Positions 36,500 to 45,548 of a stretch of 58,258 bases of DNA are shown in pieces (position 1 is the first letter of the stretch; each line of letters opens with the position of its first letter). The DNA comes from Psychroserpens damuponensis (GTDB taxonomy: Bacteria > Bacteroidota > Bacteroidia > Flavobacteriales > Flavobacteriaceae): assembly GCF_000826655.1 (NCBI RefSeq), contig NZ_JXJO01000012.1:1-58258 (forward strand), read 5' to 3'. The position numbers were made by a program, and so were the translations under genes. Below the pieces are notes generated by a model that had not been told where the DNA came from, did not search any database, and saw nothing but the letters and a program-made list of their open reading frames with translations.

Positions 36500-36553
36500 T
36501 CTTTAGAAGAAAGATTAAAGTAAAATCATAACATTTCCGAAGAAAAAATTGAG

Positions 36554-38329
36554 ATGAAACTCATAAAACACATATCAATAATATTAATCATGCTCACAGC
36601 GAGTATGACCTTTGCGCAAATTAAATTTGAAGCTAAAGTAAGTAAAACTAAATTAGGTCAAAACGAACGTCTCCGTGTTGATTTTACCATGAACAAGGAT
36701 GGTGATAATTTTGAAGCTCCAAACTTTAAAAATTTTCAAGTTATTGGAGGGCCAAATACATCGGTTAGTAATTCATGGCTTAATGGTGCGCATTCTTACG
36801 CAAAAACCTATAGTTATTTTTTAGCTCCACAAAAGCAAGGACGATTTAAAATTAATAGTGCGAGCATTGAAATTGAAGGAAAAACCTACAAAACAGATGC
36901 TGTTACAGTACAAGTAACAAAAGCTGTAAAACGACCTAACGATCCTTATAATGTTGATGGTGTTGCGTCTGAGAATATTCATTTAGTTGCTGAGGTTTCT
37001 AATGAGAATCCTTATCTAAATGAAGCTATTACTGTGGTTTATAAGCTTTATGTTTCGCAAAATACAGGTGTGAGTAATTGGAGAGAGGTCGAAAACCCAA
37101 GATATAATGATTTTTGGAGTCAGAAGATTGATACCAAAGGGTTGAGAATTCAAAATGGAACCTATAAAGGTGAAGATTATCGTTATGTTGTGCTGAGAAA
37201 AACAGTGTTGTATCCGCAAAAATCGGGTAAATTAGAAATAGAACCTTTAAAACTAGATGTTACTGTAGAGGTGCCAACTAATCGTAGAGATATTTTTGGT
37301 GGTATGCATATGGCTCAAACCAACCGAACAGTATCTGCAGGAAGTAGAACTATTAATGTAAAGGCATTACCAGAAGAAGGAAAACCAGATGATTTTACAG
37401 GCGCAGTTGGCGATTTTAAGTTTAATGTGTTGACATCAAAATCTGAACTTAATGCTTCGGAAAGTTTACGAGCTACAGTACAAGTAACTGGTAAAGGAAA
37501 CTTAAAGCTCTTTCAATTACCTAAATTAACTTTGCCAAGTTCTCTAGAGGTTTATGAGCCTGAGCATAATGAAGCCGTTAAAACGTATTTAGGTGGTATG
37601 CAAGGATCAATTTCAGATAGCTATACTATCGTACCACAATATAAAGGTAAATATCCTATTTCAAGTGTTTCATTCTCTTATTTTGATCTAAAAACCGAAA
37701 CGTATAAGCGTGTGACTTCTGGTGAGATTATTATTGATGTGATTGAAGGTCCTATAAACACATCGGCAGGTGATGATCATTTAGCAACTTCCAATGGTGA
37801 TACTACAAGCAAAACATTAACGAGTGACCAATTTGCATTTGTAAAAACAAAGGCGAATTTAAAACCAATTGCTTCAAACGATTTCTTTAAATCTACTGGG
37901 TTTTGGACTTCGTTGTTGTCGCCATTATTGTTAATTCCGTTAGCTATTGTTTTTCGTAGAGAAAAAGAAAAACGTAATGCAGATGTCTTCGGAAATAAAA
38001 TCAGAAAAGCAGATAAGCTAGCGAGAAAATATTTAAGTGAAGCCAAAAAAGCTTTAGGTAATAAAGAAGCATTTTACATTGCACTTGAAAGAGCATTACA
38101 TAATTATCTGAAAGCGAAATTACAGATTGAAACGAGTGATTTCAGTAAAGATAAAATTGAAAATATTTTAATTGAGAGACAGGTTAATGAGGTCACAGTA
38201 AAAGAATTTATTAGCATTTTAGAGCATTGTGAATTGGCACGATATACACCAATTACTACTGTAGAAATGCAACAAGATTACGATAAAGCTGCGTCGACAA
38301 TTTCAATAATAGATAAAGAGATACAATAG
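36554..38329 (+). CDS. batD: BatD family protein
   Basis: A 591-residue protein with a signal peptide (1-22, MTFAQ), a long periplasmic part of repeated beta-sandwich domains (FEAKVSKTKLGQNERLRVDFTM, the VSNENPYLNEAITVVYKLYV repeat, then SKSELNASESLRATVQV), and a C-terminal membrane segment (about 446-464, LLSPLLLIPLAIVF) with a helical cytoplasmic tail. This is the layout of BatD in the aerotolerance operon. Its stop is 2 bp from the BatE start. A TTCCGAAG octamer (36535) sits 11 nt before its start codon and two more are inside at 37455 and 37987. Confidence 0.9.
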   Translation: MKLIKHISIILIMLTASMTFAQIKFEAKVSKTKLGQNERLRVDFTMNKDGDNFEAPNFKNFQVIGGPNTSVSNSWLNGAHSYAKTYSYFLAPQKQGRFKINSASIEIEGKTYKTDAVTVQVTKAVKRPNDPYNVDGVASENIHLVAEVSNENPYLNEAITVVYKLYVSQNTGVSNWREVENPRYNDFWSQKIDTKGLRIQNGTYKGEDYRYVVLRKTVLYPQKSGKLEIEPLKLDVTVEVPTNRRDIFGGMHMAQTNRTVSAGSRTINVKALPEEGKPDDFTGAVGDFKFNVLTSKSELNASESLRATVQVTGKGNLKLFQLPKLTLPSSLEVYEPEHNEAVKTYLGGMQGSISDSYTIVPQYKGKYPISSVSFSYFDLKTETYKRVTSGEIIIDVIEGPINTSAGDDHLATSNGDTTSKTLTSDQFAFVKTKANLKPIASNDFFKSTGFWTSLLSPLLLIPLAIVFRREKEKRNADVFGNKIRKADKLARKYLSEAKKALGNKEAFYIALERALHNYLKAKLQIETSDFSKDKIENILIERQVNEVTVKEFISILEHCELARYTPITTVEMQQDYDKAASTISIIDKEIQ

Positions 38330-38331
38330 AG

Positions 38332-39090
38332 ATGAAACCTATATTTTACATATTTATATTTCTATTTGGTACAGGATCCTTTGCTCAAAATAACACAGCC
38401 TTTGAGCAAGCCAATACCTTGTATAATGAAGGAAACTACACCGAAGCTTTACGTAAATACACAACTATTTTAGATCAAGGCCAACATTCTGCCGAGTTGT
38501 ATTATAATATAGCAAATGCACATTATAAATTAAACCATGTAGCTCCTAGCATCTATTATTATGAAAAGGCGTTATTGTTGAAACCTAATGATAAGGATAT
38601 TTTAAATAATATAGCTTATGCTAAAAATATGACCATTGATGCTATTGAAACAGTGCCAGAGGTAGGATTTTCTAGATTGATTAAAAATGCCACTTCTACA
38701 CTGGTTTTTGATGATTGGGCAAAATTATCTATTGCATTGGTTGTGCTTTTTGTTGTATTATTTTTAATGTATTATTTTTCTCAAAGCACATCAAAAAAAC
38801 GAATAGCATTCATTACTAGTGTTACCTCGTTAATAGCTGCATGTATCGTGTTAGGATTTGCATTTAATAGTTATGATATACATCAAAAAAATCAAATAGC
38901 TATTGTGTTTGCTCAAGAGAGTCAAATAAAGAACGAACCTAATTTGCGTAGTGCTGAAGCCTTCAAACTTCATGAAGGTACCAAGGTTCAAGTCATTGAT
39001 ACTGTTACCAATTGGAAAAAAATTAAGCTTTCAAATGGTAAAACAGGATGGATTATTACAGATGACATAAAAATAGTAACAGATTTTTAA
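38332..39090 (+). CDS. batE: BatE, TPR plus SH3 protein
   Basis: A 252-residue protein. Signal peptide (1-18, GSFAQ), TPR repeats (about 22-95, TLYNEGNYTEALRKYTTIL and AELYYNIANAHYKLNHVAPSI), two membrane helices (about 128-147 and 158-180), and a C-terminal bacterial SH3 domain (about 190-250, LRSAEAFKLHEGTKVQVID and WKKIKLSNGKTGWI). The layout fits BatE of the Bat operon. It is the last Bat gene and directly follows BatD. Confidence 0.88.
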   Translation: MKPIFYIFIFLFGTGSFAQNNTAFEQANTLYNEGNYTEALRKYTTILDQGQHSAELYYNIANAHYKLNHVAPSIYYYEKALLLKPNDKDILNNIAYAKNMTIDAIETVPEVGFSRLIKNATSTLVFDDWAKLSIALVVLFVVLFLMYYFSQSTSKKRIAFITSVTSLIAACIVLGFAFNSYDIHQKNQIAIVFAQESQIKNEPNLRSAEAFKLHEGTKVQVIDTVTNWKKIKLSNGKTGWIITDDIKIVTDF

Positions 39091-39123
39091 AAATTCTTTA
39101 ACACTTCTAAAGCCTCGTTGTGT

Positions 39124-39131
39124 TATATTTG
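39124..39131 (+). promoter_or_regulatory. Candidate Bacteroidetes -7 box
   Basis: TATATTTG followed by C matches TAnnTTTGY and lies 18 nt before the ATG at 39150. It overlaps a longer open frame that begins with GTG at 39120, which supports the later start. Confidence 0.5.
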
Positions 39132-39149
39132 CATTTCAAATTTATTTTA

Positions 39150-39431
39150 ATGCGTAGAAAAGCTATTGCAATTTTATTTTCTTGTTTATTTGTGGCCTTG
39201 ATTACAGCGCCAGCAATAATCATTGCAGTAGATGATTCTATTGATATTTCAATCTTTTATAGTATTACTGAAGAGGAAGAAAAAGAAACTCTAAAAGTAA
39301 TGCCTTTAAATGAGCTTAATGAGGAAGACTATGCGGTCACCTCTAATGTTAATGATAACTTGGGTTATTTCTTTAAGAAGTACCTAAAACCGCACTTAAA
39401 CATTATTTCTCCACCACCCGATTTTATTTAA
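39150..39431 (+). CDS. Small secreted or membrane protein of unknown function
   Basis: A 93-residue protein starting MRRKAIAILFSCLFVALITA, a signal peptide or N-terminal membrane segment (about 4-27), then an acidic part (TEEEEKETLKVMPLNELNEEDY) and KKYLKPHLNIISPPPDF at the end. The family is not recognised. The start at 39150 is chosen because a GTG at 39120 would include the likely promoter. It lies between BatE and the first SulP gene and may belong to either or neither. Confidence 0.6.
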   Translation: MRRKAIAILFSCLFVALITAPAIIIAVDDSIDISIFYSITEEEEKETLKVMPLNELNEEDYAVTSNVNDNLGYFFKKYLKPHLNIISPPPDFI

Positions 39432-39479
39432 TATTGTATTCGTTCGACATGTATTGTCCCCAAAATTAATATTAAAATA

Positions 39480-39503
39480 ACTATTGGATATCGTACCAAT
39501 AGT
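39480..39503. promoter_or_regulatory. Inverted repeat upstream of the SulP gene
   Basis: ACTATTGG (39480-39487), 8 nt, CCAATAGT (39496-39503) is a perfect 8-bp inverted repeat ending 18 nt before the SulP start codon. It could be an operator for a dimeric regulator or a hairpin in the 5' leader. Confidence 0.6.
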
Positions 39504-39521
39504 ATAAAATCATTATATAAA

Positions 39522-41114
39522 ATGTTTAAAACATTAAAAAACGACTTGCCTGCAAGTGTCGTAGTATTTTTTGTGGCTTTACCTCTATGTTTAGGTATTG
39601 CTTTAGCCAGTGGAGCACCTCTTTTTGCTGGATTAATTGCTGGAATTATTGGAGGAATTGTAGTAGGATCTTTAAGTGGATCTAAAATAGGAGTTAGTGG
39701 ACCTGCCGCAGGTTTAGCAGCAATTGTATTAACAGCAATTGGGACTTTAGGAGGTTATGAAAACTTTTTAGTAGCTGTTGTTTTAGGTGGTGTTATTCAA
39801 TTAATATTCGGTTTTTTAAAAGCTGGAATTATTGGGTATTATTTTCCGTCATCAGTAATTAAAGGAATGCTAACAGGTATTGGTATTATCATTATTTTAA
39901 AACAAATACCTCACTTTTTTGGATATGATGCAGAGCCAGAAGGAGCAGACAGTTTTCTAGAATCTTCTGGAGAAAATACATTTTCTGCTATATGGCATAT
40001 TTTTGATAACCTTATTATAGGTTCTATGGTTGTTGGGTTTATTGCTCTAGGAATATTGTTACTATGGAGTAATGTATTAGTTAAAAAAGGTAAGTTTTTT
40101 GAAATTATACAAGGTCCTTTGGTTGCTGTTGTAGTAGGAATCATTTTTTATGTTGTTACACAGGGTAATGAGACACTTACTATTGCTAATACACATTTAG
40201 TTAGTGTTCCTGTTCCAGATAGTTTAGATTCATTTATTGGTCAATTTAGTTTTCCTAATTTTGGTGCTATAACTAATCCAGAGGTTTGGGTTGTTGCTTT
40301 TACCATTGCATTAGTGGCAAGTTTAGAAACGTTATTATGTGTTGAAGCTACTGATAAGTTAGATCCAGATAAAAACGTAACTCCTACAAATAGAGAGTTA
40401 TTAGCTCAAGGTACAGGTAATATCTTATCAGGATTAGTTGGTGGTCTTCCAATTACACAGGTGATTGTAAGAAGTTCGGCTAATATTCAATCTGGGGGAA
40501 AAAGTAAATTATCAGCAATTATACATGGATTCTTATTGTTAATTTCTGTAATCTTAATCCCTGCATTACTAAATAAAATACCGTTATCAGTATTAGCCGC
40601 AATTTTATTAATCGTAGGTTATAAACTAGCAAAACCAGCTTTATTTTTGAAAATGTATAAACTTGGTTGGAAACAATCTGTTCCATTTTTTGTAACGGTA
40701 TTTGGAATCGTTTTTACAGATTTACTAGTAGGTATAGGTTTAGGGTTAGCTGTTGGTATCGTGGTAATATTATTAAAGAGTTACCAAAACTCTCACTTTC
40801 TTCATATTGAAGATAATAGTAACGGAAAACACAAAATTAAAATGGAACTTGCAGAAGAGGTGACGTTCTTCAATAAAGGTGCTATTTTAAAGGAATTAGA
40901 CAGTTTGCCAAGAGATACTTATTTAGAATTTGATGTAAGAAAAACAAGATATCTAGATTATGATATTATTGAAATTCTTGAAGATTTTGCTTTTAAAGCT
41001 AATGAAAGGAATATTGATATTAAATTAATTTCAAAACGAGGTGTTGTTGAAAATCCTCCAAGTTTTATCGAGTTTTTTCAACTAAGGCCTAAATCTAACA
41101 TTAGTTTGAGTTAG
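39522..41114 (+). CDS. SulP family anion transporter, first copy
   Basis: A 530-residue inner-membrane transporter with 10-12 hydrophobic helices. SulP features seen are the N-terminal LPASVVVFFVALPLCLGIALASG, the SGSKIGVSGPAAGLAAIV helix, the GGLPITQVIVRSSANIQSGGKSKLSAI signature (given in parts), and a short C-terminal STAS-like domain (about 440-525, LEFDVRKTRYLDYDIIEIL). SulP proteins carry sulfate, bicarbonate or dicarboxylates. A universal stress protein gene and a beta-carbonic anhydrase gene follow in the same direction, which makes bicarbonate uptake the most likely role. In this branch such genes are linked with replenishing carbon by carboxylation. The substrate is inferred. Confidence 0.88.
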   Translation: MFKTLKNDLPASVVVFFVALPLCLGIALASGAPLFAGLIAGIIGGIVVGSLSGSKIGVSGPAAGLAAIVLTAIGTLGGYENFLVAVVLGGVIQLIFGFLKAGIIGYYFPSSVIKGMLTGIGIIIILKQIPHFFGYDAEPEGADSFLESSGENTFSAIWHIFDNLIIGSMVVGFIALGILLLWSNVLVKKGKFFEIIQGPLVAVVVGIIFYVVTQGNETLTIANTHLVSVPVPDSLDSFIGQFSFPNFGAITNPEVWVVAFTIALVASLETLLCVEATDKLDPDKNVTPTNRELLAQGTGNILSGLVGGLPITQVIVRSSANIQSGGKSKLSAIIHGFLLLISVILIPALLNKIPLSVLAAILLIVGYKLAKPALFLKMYKLGWKQSVPFFVTVFGIVFTDLLVGIGLGLAVGIVVILLKSYQNSHFLHIEDNSNGKHKIKMELAEEVTFFNKGAILKELDSLPRDTYLEFDVRKTRYLDYDIIEILEDFAFKANERNIDIKLISKRGVVENPPSFIEFFQLRPKSNISLS

Positions 41115-41120
41115 CATCAT

Positions 41121-41924
41121 ATGAACAATAATAAATATAAAGTATTAGTTCTTTCAGATTTTAAGAAAACGACCTATTCAACTTTAAAGAGTGGTGTGAG
41201 TTTAGCTAAAATGATAGATGCAGAAATTGAATTATTTCATGTTAAAAAACACATTGATATTGTAGAAAGCGACAATCAATTATCTGCATTGAGAGTCTTA
41301 AATGAAGAACATAACAATACTGAAAAGAAAATTAAAACTCTAATAAATTCTGTTTCTAAAGAGTATAATATAACTATTAAAGGTAATTATTCTTTTGGAA
41401 ACGTTAAAGAAGAGATACGAGATTATCTTAAGGAAAATACTCCAGATATAATTGTTATAGGACAACGTGAGTCTAGCCCTATTCAGCTTATAGGTGATGG
41501 TATTACAAGGTTTGTCTTAAAAGAATTTAAAGGAATCATAATGATTTCTGCGAATGAGAATGCGTTAGAGCCAAATAAAAAAATGACGTTAGGTGTTTTA
41601 AATGATTCTAATAATATTTATAACAACAAATTATCTAAAGATTTATTAGCATATGCTAATGCTCCTTTGAGATCTTTCAAAGTTATTGATGACCAAAATG
41701 AATCCACTCAAATACCTAATGCAGATGAAAAGAAAACAATCGAATATGTCTTTGAACAAACTGCTGATGTCATGACAACAATTTCTTCATATCTTTTAAA
41801 ACATAATATTAACTTATTATACATAGATAGAGTTGAAAATAATAAGAAAGGCACGAATGACACATCGTTAAAAGAAGTCATAAATAAATTGAATGTTTCA
41901 CTATTACTTTCCGAAGCATCATAA
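41121..41924 (+). CDS. Universal stress protein family protein
   Basis: A 267-residue soluble protein with an N-terminal UspA-like domain (about 5-145: KVLVLSDFKKTTYSTLKSGVSLAKMIDAEIELFHV and DIIVIGQRESSPIQ with a G-2x-G-like loop) and a C-terminal second domain that is more diverged. UspA domains bind ATP or AMP and are induced by stress. Here it starts 7 bp after the SulP gene, between transporter and carbonic anhydrase, so it may tune or sense activity of that pair, which is inference. An octamer site (41909) is just before its stop. Confidence 0.8.
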   Translation: MNNNKYKVLVLSDFKKTTYSTLKSGVSLAKMIDAEIELFHVKKHIDIVESDNQLSALRVLNEEHNNTEKKIKTLINSVSKEYNITIKGNYSFGNVKEEIRDYLKENTPDIIVIGQRESSPIQLIGDGITRFVLKEFKGIIMISANENALEPNKKMTLGVLNDSNNIYNNKLSKDLLAYANAPLRSFKVIDDQNESTQIPNADEKKTIEYVFEQTADVMTTISSYLLKHNINLLYIDRVENNKKGTNDTSLKEVINKLNVSLLLSEAS

Positions 41925-41955
41925 ATAAAATTTTTAATTTAATAAATCAAAGTAC

Positions 41956-42582
41956 ATGAAAGCACATACAAAAGACACACAAGCAACAATGACACCTGAA
42001 AAGTCATTACAGTTTTTAAAAGAAGGAAATAAAAGATTTCAAGATAACTTAAAAGCTAACCGAAATCTTTTAGAACAAGTAAATGATACGAGTGAAGGAC
42101 AATTTCCATTTGCAACGATTTTGAGTTGTATCGATTCAAGAGTGTCTGCAGAGTTAGTATTTGATCAAGGATTAGGCGATGTTTTTAGTGTGAGAATAGC
42201 TGGTAATTTTGTAAATGAAGACATACTAGGAAGTATGGAATTCGCATGTAAATTGGCAGGAACAAAATTAATTGTCGTTCTAGGTCATACTAGTTGTGGA
42301 GCGGTTAAAGGAGCCTGTGATCATGCAGAAATGGGTAATCTTACTAAATTAATTGAAAAAATAAATCCAGCTGTAAATGCCGTAGTTGAACCAAAAGATG
42401 AAAGCTTAAGAACGTCTAAAAATTTAGAATTTGTTGATAACGTTTCAAAGAAGAATGTAGAGTTAACTATAGATAGAATTCATGCTGAAAGTCCAATATT
42501 AACAGAGATGGAGAAAAATGGTGAGATAAAAATTGTAGGAGCTATGTATGATATCAATACTGGTGCTGTTGAGTTTTATTAA
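41956..42582 (+). CDS. Beta-carbonic anhydrase, first copy
   Basis: A 208-residue beta-class carbonic anhydrase. All zinc-site residues are present: Cys58 and the Asp60/Arg62 dyad in SCIDSRV, and His111/Cys114 in GHTSCGAVKGA. It converts bicarbonate to carbon dioxide and back. There is no signal peptide, so it acts in the cytoplasm, where it could supply the form of carbon needed by carboxylases after bicarbonate import. It lies 31 bp after the stress protein gene and closes the first SulP module. It differs clearly from the second copy at 44897. Confidence 0.92.
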   Translation: MKAHTKDTQATMTPEKSLQFLKEGNKRFQDNLKANRNLLEQVNDTSEGQFPFATILSCIDSRVSAELVFDQGLGDVFSVRIAGNFVNEDILGSMEFACKLAGTKLIVVLGHTSCGAVKGACDHAEMGNLTKLIEKINPAVNAVVEPKDESLRTSKNLEFVDNVSKKNVELTIDRIHAESPILTEMEKNGEIKIVGAMYDINTGAVEFY

Positions 42583-43023
42583 TAAAACACACTAAATTGA
42601 TAAGGACAGGTCAACTTAGTTACAATTAAAAGCATAAGGCAGCACTATTATTTATAGTGTTGCCAATGTTTACTATAAATCAATCTTAACATTCTAAAAA
42701 TCGTTTGCAGGAAATACAGCAGTATTGAGTTGCGGTTATTTCCTAATAATGCTTATCTAAATTGCCTACAAAGATTGATGTATAAATCACTTTACATCAT
42801 AATTAGGCTCTTCAAATTACATTATTTATCCTGTTGGTATCACTAAAAGTGTTTCGGGCTTGTAGTGGTGTTTTTTTTGTAACTTCTAGATTCTTATAGG
42901 GTTAAAGTTGTCACATATTTTAAAACCTATTATGAGTTTAAAATAATATAATTCCATTTGTAGTTATTTAAAAAATGTAAGTATCTTAGAACAAATACTA
43001 AAACAATAATACCAAACTAAGCT
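42583..43023. other. Gene-free region with several hairpins
   Basis: 441 bp between the two SulP modules. It holds GGCAGCACTAT/ATAGTGTTGCC (42638-42664, one G-U pair), AGGAAATA/TATTTCCT (about 42709-42746), GATGTA/TACATC (about 42777-42798), and a terminator-like ATCACTA/TAGTGGT followed by eight T (about 42839-42880). No open frame is convincing. This may be a structured 3' end or a small RNA gene. Confidence 0.55.
42839..42881 (+). terminator. Likely intrinsic terminator
   Basis: ATCACTA pairs with TAGTGGT (one U-G pair) around an inner AAAGTG/TTTCGGGCTT loop and is followed by a run of T. It is some 260 bp after the carbonic anhydrase stop, so it may end a longer transcript or a separate RNA. 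Confidence 0.65.
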
Positions 43024-44886
43024 ATGAAGAACTTATTTTCTAATATTAAAGGAGATGCCTTTGGAGGCATTACCGCTGGGATTGTAGCTTTGCCTCTAGC
43101 ATTAGCCTTTGGTGTGTCTTCTGGTTTAGGCCCTGAGGCAGGTTTGTATGGCGCTATATTCATTAGTTTTTTTGCAGCATTATTTGGTGGAACAGCTACG
43201 CAAATTTCAGGTCCTACAGCACCAATGACGGCTGTGAGTATGGTAATTATTGCAGGTATTGTAGCTGCAAATGACGGTAGTGTTGAAAAAGCGTTACCAG
43301 CTATTCTTACTGTGTTTTTATTAGCTGGACTTATGCAAATTGCGCTTGGTTTTTTAGGCTTAGGAAAATATATTAGATATATTCCTTATCCGGTCGTATC
43401 AGGTTTTATGACAGCTATTGGAGTTATCATTCTTTTAACACAAATTTTACCATCAATAGGCTATTATCCAAAAGAAGATGAGGCTTTTGTCGAGAAATTT
43501 AAACCTCTAGCAGAAGAAGTTATCCTTGAAAATATACTAAAGGAAGAAGCTGGAGAAGGTATTTTAGTGCTTGAGAACTTTAAAGAAACTATAGATCGTG
43601 CAAATCTAATTACACCAGATCAAATCTTAAATGAATCTCAAACTTTAGCGGCTAAAGAGGCTTCTGGTACAGTTGGAGCTATAAAAGTACTGCCAAGAGC
43701 TCTAAAAAATATTAATTGGTTAGAACTTATATTAGCCTTGGGAACTATCTTCATTATTTATGGGTTTAAACGAATTACAACAGCGGTACCAAGTACATTA
43801 GTTGCTTTAATAGTTATGTCTGGCATTGCTTATGGCTTCAATTTAGGGTATAGACCAATTTCACAAATACCAGGTGGCATTCCAATTCCAAGATTAGAAA
43901 TGTTTACTAGTTTTAGTTTAGGAAGTGTCACACCTTATGTTTTTACAGCGTTGACCTTAGCGCTCTTAGGAGCTATCGATTCGTTATTAACTAGTGTGGT
44001 TGCAGACAATATGACTAAAACTAAACATAAGCCTAATCGAGAATTAATAGGTCAAGGTATTGGTAATAGTATCGCATCAATTTTTGGAGGAATTCCAGGT
44101 GCAGGTGCAACAATTAGAACAGTTGTGAATATTAATGCAGGAGGAAAAACAAAGTTATCTGGAATGATTGCTGGTATTATGTTATTATTAATAATGCTTG
44201 CTTTAAGCGATGTCGCTTCAAAGATTCCGGCTGCAGTTTTAGCAGGAATTTTGATAACCGTAGGAATTGGTGTTATGGATTATAAAGGACTAAAAGCTAT
44301 TCCTAGTCTTCCTAAAGACATCAAAATTGGACCATTAAAGTTAAGTTCTGAAGTGCTAATAATGCTTGTAGTGTTATTACTATCAACATTTTGGGATTTA
44401 ATTTATGCAGTAGGAATAGGTTTGGTTATTGCGTCGTTAATGTTTATGAAAAAAATTGGAGATTTAACAGCCGAACGCTCTGATGTAAAATCTTTAAAAG
44501 AAGAGGCATGGGCAGATGAAGGAGGCTTTCCTGAAAATTTAAAAGAGGAAGTATTTATAAAGCATGTGAAAGGACCATTATTTTTTGGTTCAACTAGTGA
44601 TTTTCAAGCCTTAACAGAACAAATCCCTAATACAGCAAAAACAGTGATTCTGAGATTAGGTCGTATGCAATATATGGATCAATCGGGTCTTTATGCGATG
44701 GAAGATATGCTTCAAGAGCTTAAAAAAAATAATGTAGAGGTTTTATTCGTAGGGCTTTTAAAACAACCAAGGTATATGATGGAGCGTATTGATATCATCC
44801 CAGATTTTATACCAAATAAACATATTTTTAAAGATTTTAAATCTTGTATCAAATGGGTTAAGAATAACGTTAACGATACCATATAA
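43024..44886 (+). CDS. SulP family anion transporter with STAS domain, second copy
   Basis: A 620-residue inner-membrane protein with 10-12 helices and a full C-terminal STAS domain (about 510-610: VKGPLFFGSTSDFQALTEQ and LRLGRMQYMDQSGLYAMEDML). SulP features are the start (AGIVALPLALAFGVSSG), ATQISGPTAPMTAVSM, and IPGAGATIRTVVNINAGGKT (parts). It is larger than the first copy and has an extra loop of about 70 residues (155-225). The partner is again a beta-carbonic anhydrase, 10 bp after its stop, which favours bicarbonate or a related anion. Sulfate cannot be ruled out. Confidence 0.88.
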   Translation: MKNLFSNIKGDAFGGITAGIVALPLALAFGVSSGLGPEAGLYGAIFISFFAALFGGTATQISGPTAPMTAVSMVIIAGIVAANDGSVEKALPAILTVFLLAGLMQIALGFLGLGKYIRYIPYPVVSGFMTAIGVIILLTQILPSIGYYPKEDEAFVEKFKPLAEEVILENILKEEAGEGILVLENFKETIDRANLITPDQILNESQTLAAKEASGTVGAIKVLPRALKNINWLELILALGTIFIIYGFKRITTAVPSTLVALIVMSGIAYGFNLGYRPISQIPGGIPIPRLEMFTSFSLGSVTPYVFTALTLALLGAIDSLLTSVVADNMTKTKHKPNRELIGQGIGNSIASIFGGIPGAGATIRTVVNINAGGKTKLSGMIAGIMLLLIMLALSDVASKIPAAVLAGILITVGIGVMDYKGLKAIPSLPKDIKIGPLKLSSEVLIMLVVLLLSTFWDLIYAVGIGLVIASLMFMKKIGDLTAERSDVKSLKEEAWADEGGFPENLKEEVFIKHVKGPLFFGSTSDFQALTEQIPNTAKTVILRLGRMQYMDQSGLYAMEDMLQELKKNNVEVLFVGLLKQPRYMMERIDIIPDFIPNKHIFKDFKSCIKWVKNNVNDTI

Positions 44887-44896
44887 ATCCAATAAA

Positions 44897-45523
44897 ATGA
44901 ATTTAAAAAGCGTATTCGAAAACAATAAAAAATGGATTAAGGATAGGCTATCTTCAGATTCAAATTATTTTGAAAACTTAGGAAAAGGTCAAACACCAGA
45001 ATTATTGTACATTGGATGCTCTGATAGTAGAGTTGCTGCCGAAGATTTAATGGGACTTGGTCCAGGTGATGTTTTTGTACACAGAAACATAGCTAATATG
45101 GTAATAGGTACAGATTTAAATGCAATGTCTGTTATAGAATATGCTGTAACACATTTGAAAGTTAATCACGTAGTAGTGTGTGGGCACTATGCTTGTGGAG
45201 GCGTTAAAGCAGCAATGCAATCAGCAGATTTAGGTGTGCTTAATGGTTGGTTACGAAATATCAGAGATGTATATAGACTTCATCGCGATGAGCTTAATAA
45301 CATAGAAGATGATAATAAAAAATACGATCGCTTAGTAGAACTCAACGTAAAAGAACAATGTGTTAATTTAATTAAAACTGCCGCAGTACAAAAAGCATAC
45401 CGAGACCGAGGCTTAAAAGTGCATGGTTGGGTGTTTGATGTGCATTCAGGGCAATTAATCGACTTAAACATAGATTTTGAAAAGTATCTCAAAGATATCA
45501 TGGAAATCTACCATCTAGATTAA
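44897..45523 (+). CDS. Beta-carbonic anhydrase, second copy
   Basis: A 208-residue beta-carbonic anhydrase of the E. coli Can type, with Cys41, Asp43 and Arg45 in GCSDSRV, and His97/Cys100 in GHYACGGVKAAM. The start is ATG 44897, since an open frame back to 44789 lies inside the SulP gene. It is cytoplasmic and completes the second SulP module. The sequence is only distantly similar to the copy at 41956 (SCIDSRV and GHTSC there), so this is not a recent duplication, and the two anhydrases may serve different transporters or conditions. Confidence 0.92.
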   Translation: MNLKSVFENNKKWIKDRLSSDSNYFENLGKGQTPELLYIGCSDSRVAAEDLMGLGPGDVFVHRNIANMVIGTDLNAMSVIEYAVTHLKVNHVVVCGHYACGGVKAAMQSADLGVLNGWLRNIRDVYRLHRDELNNIEDDNKKYDRLVELNVKEQCVNLIKTAAVQKAYRDRGLKVHGWVFDVHSGQLIDLNIDFEKYLKDIMEIYHLD

Positions 45524-45548
45524 AATCTAATCTATCAAAAACAACTAG

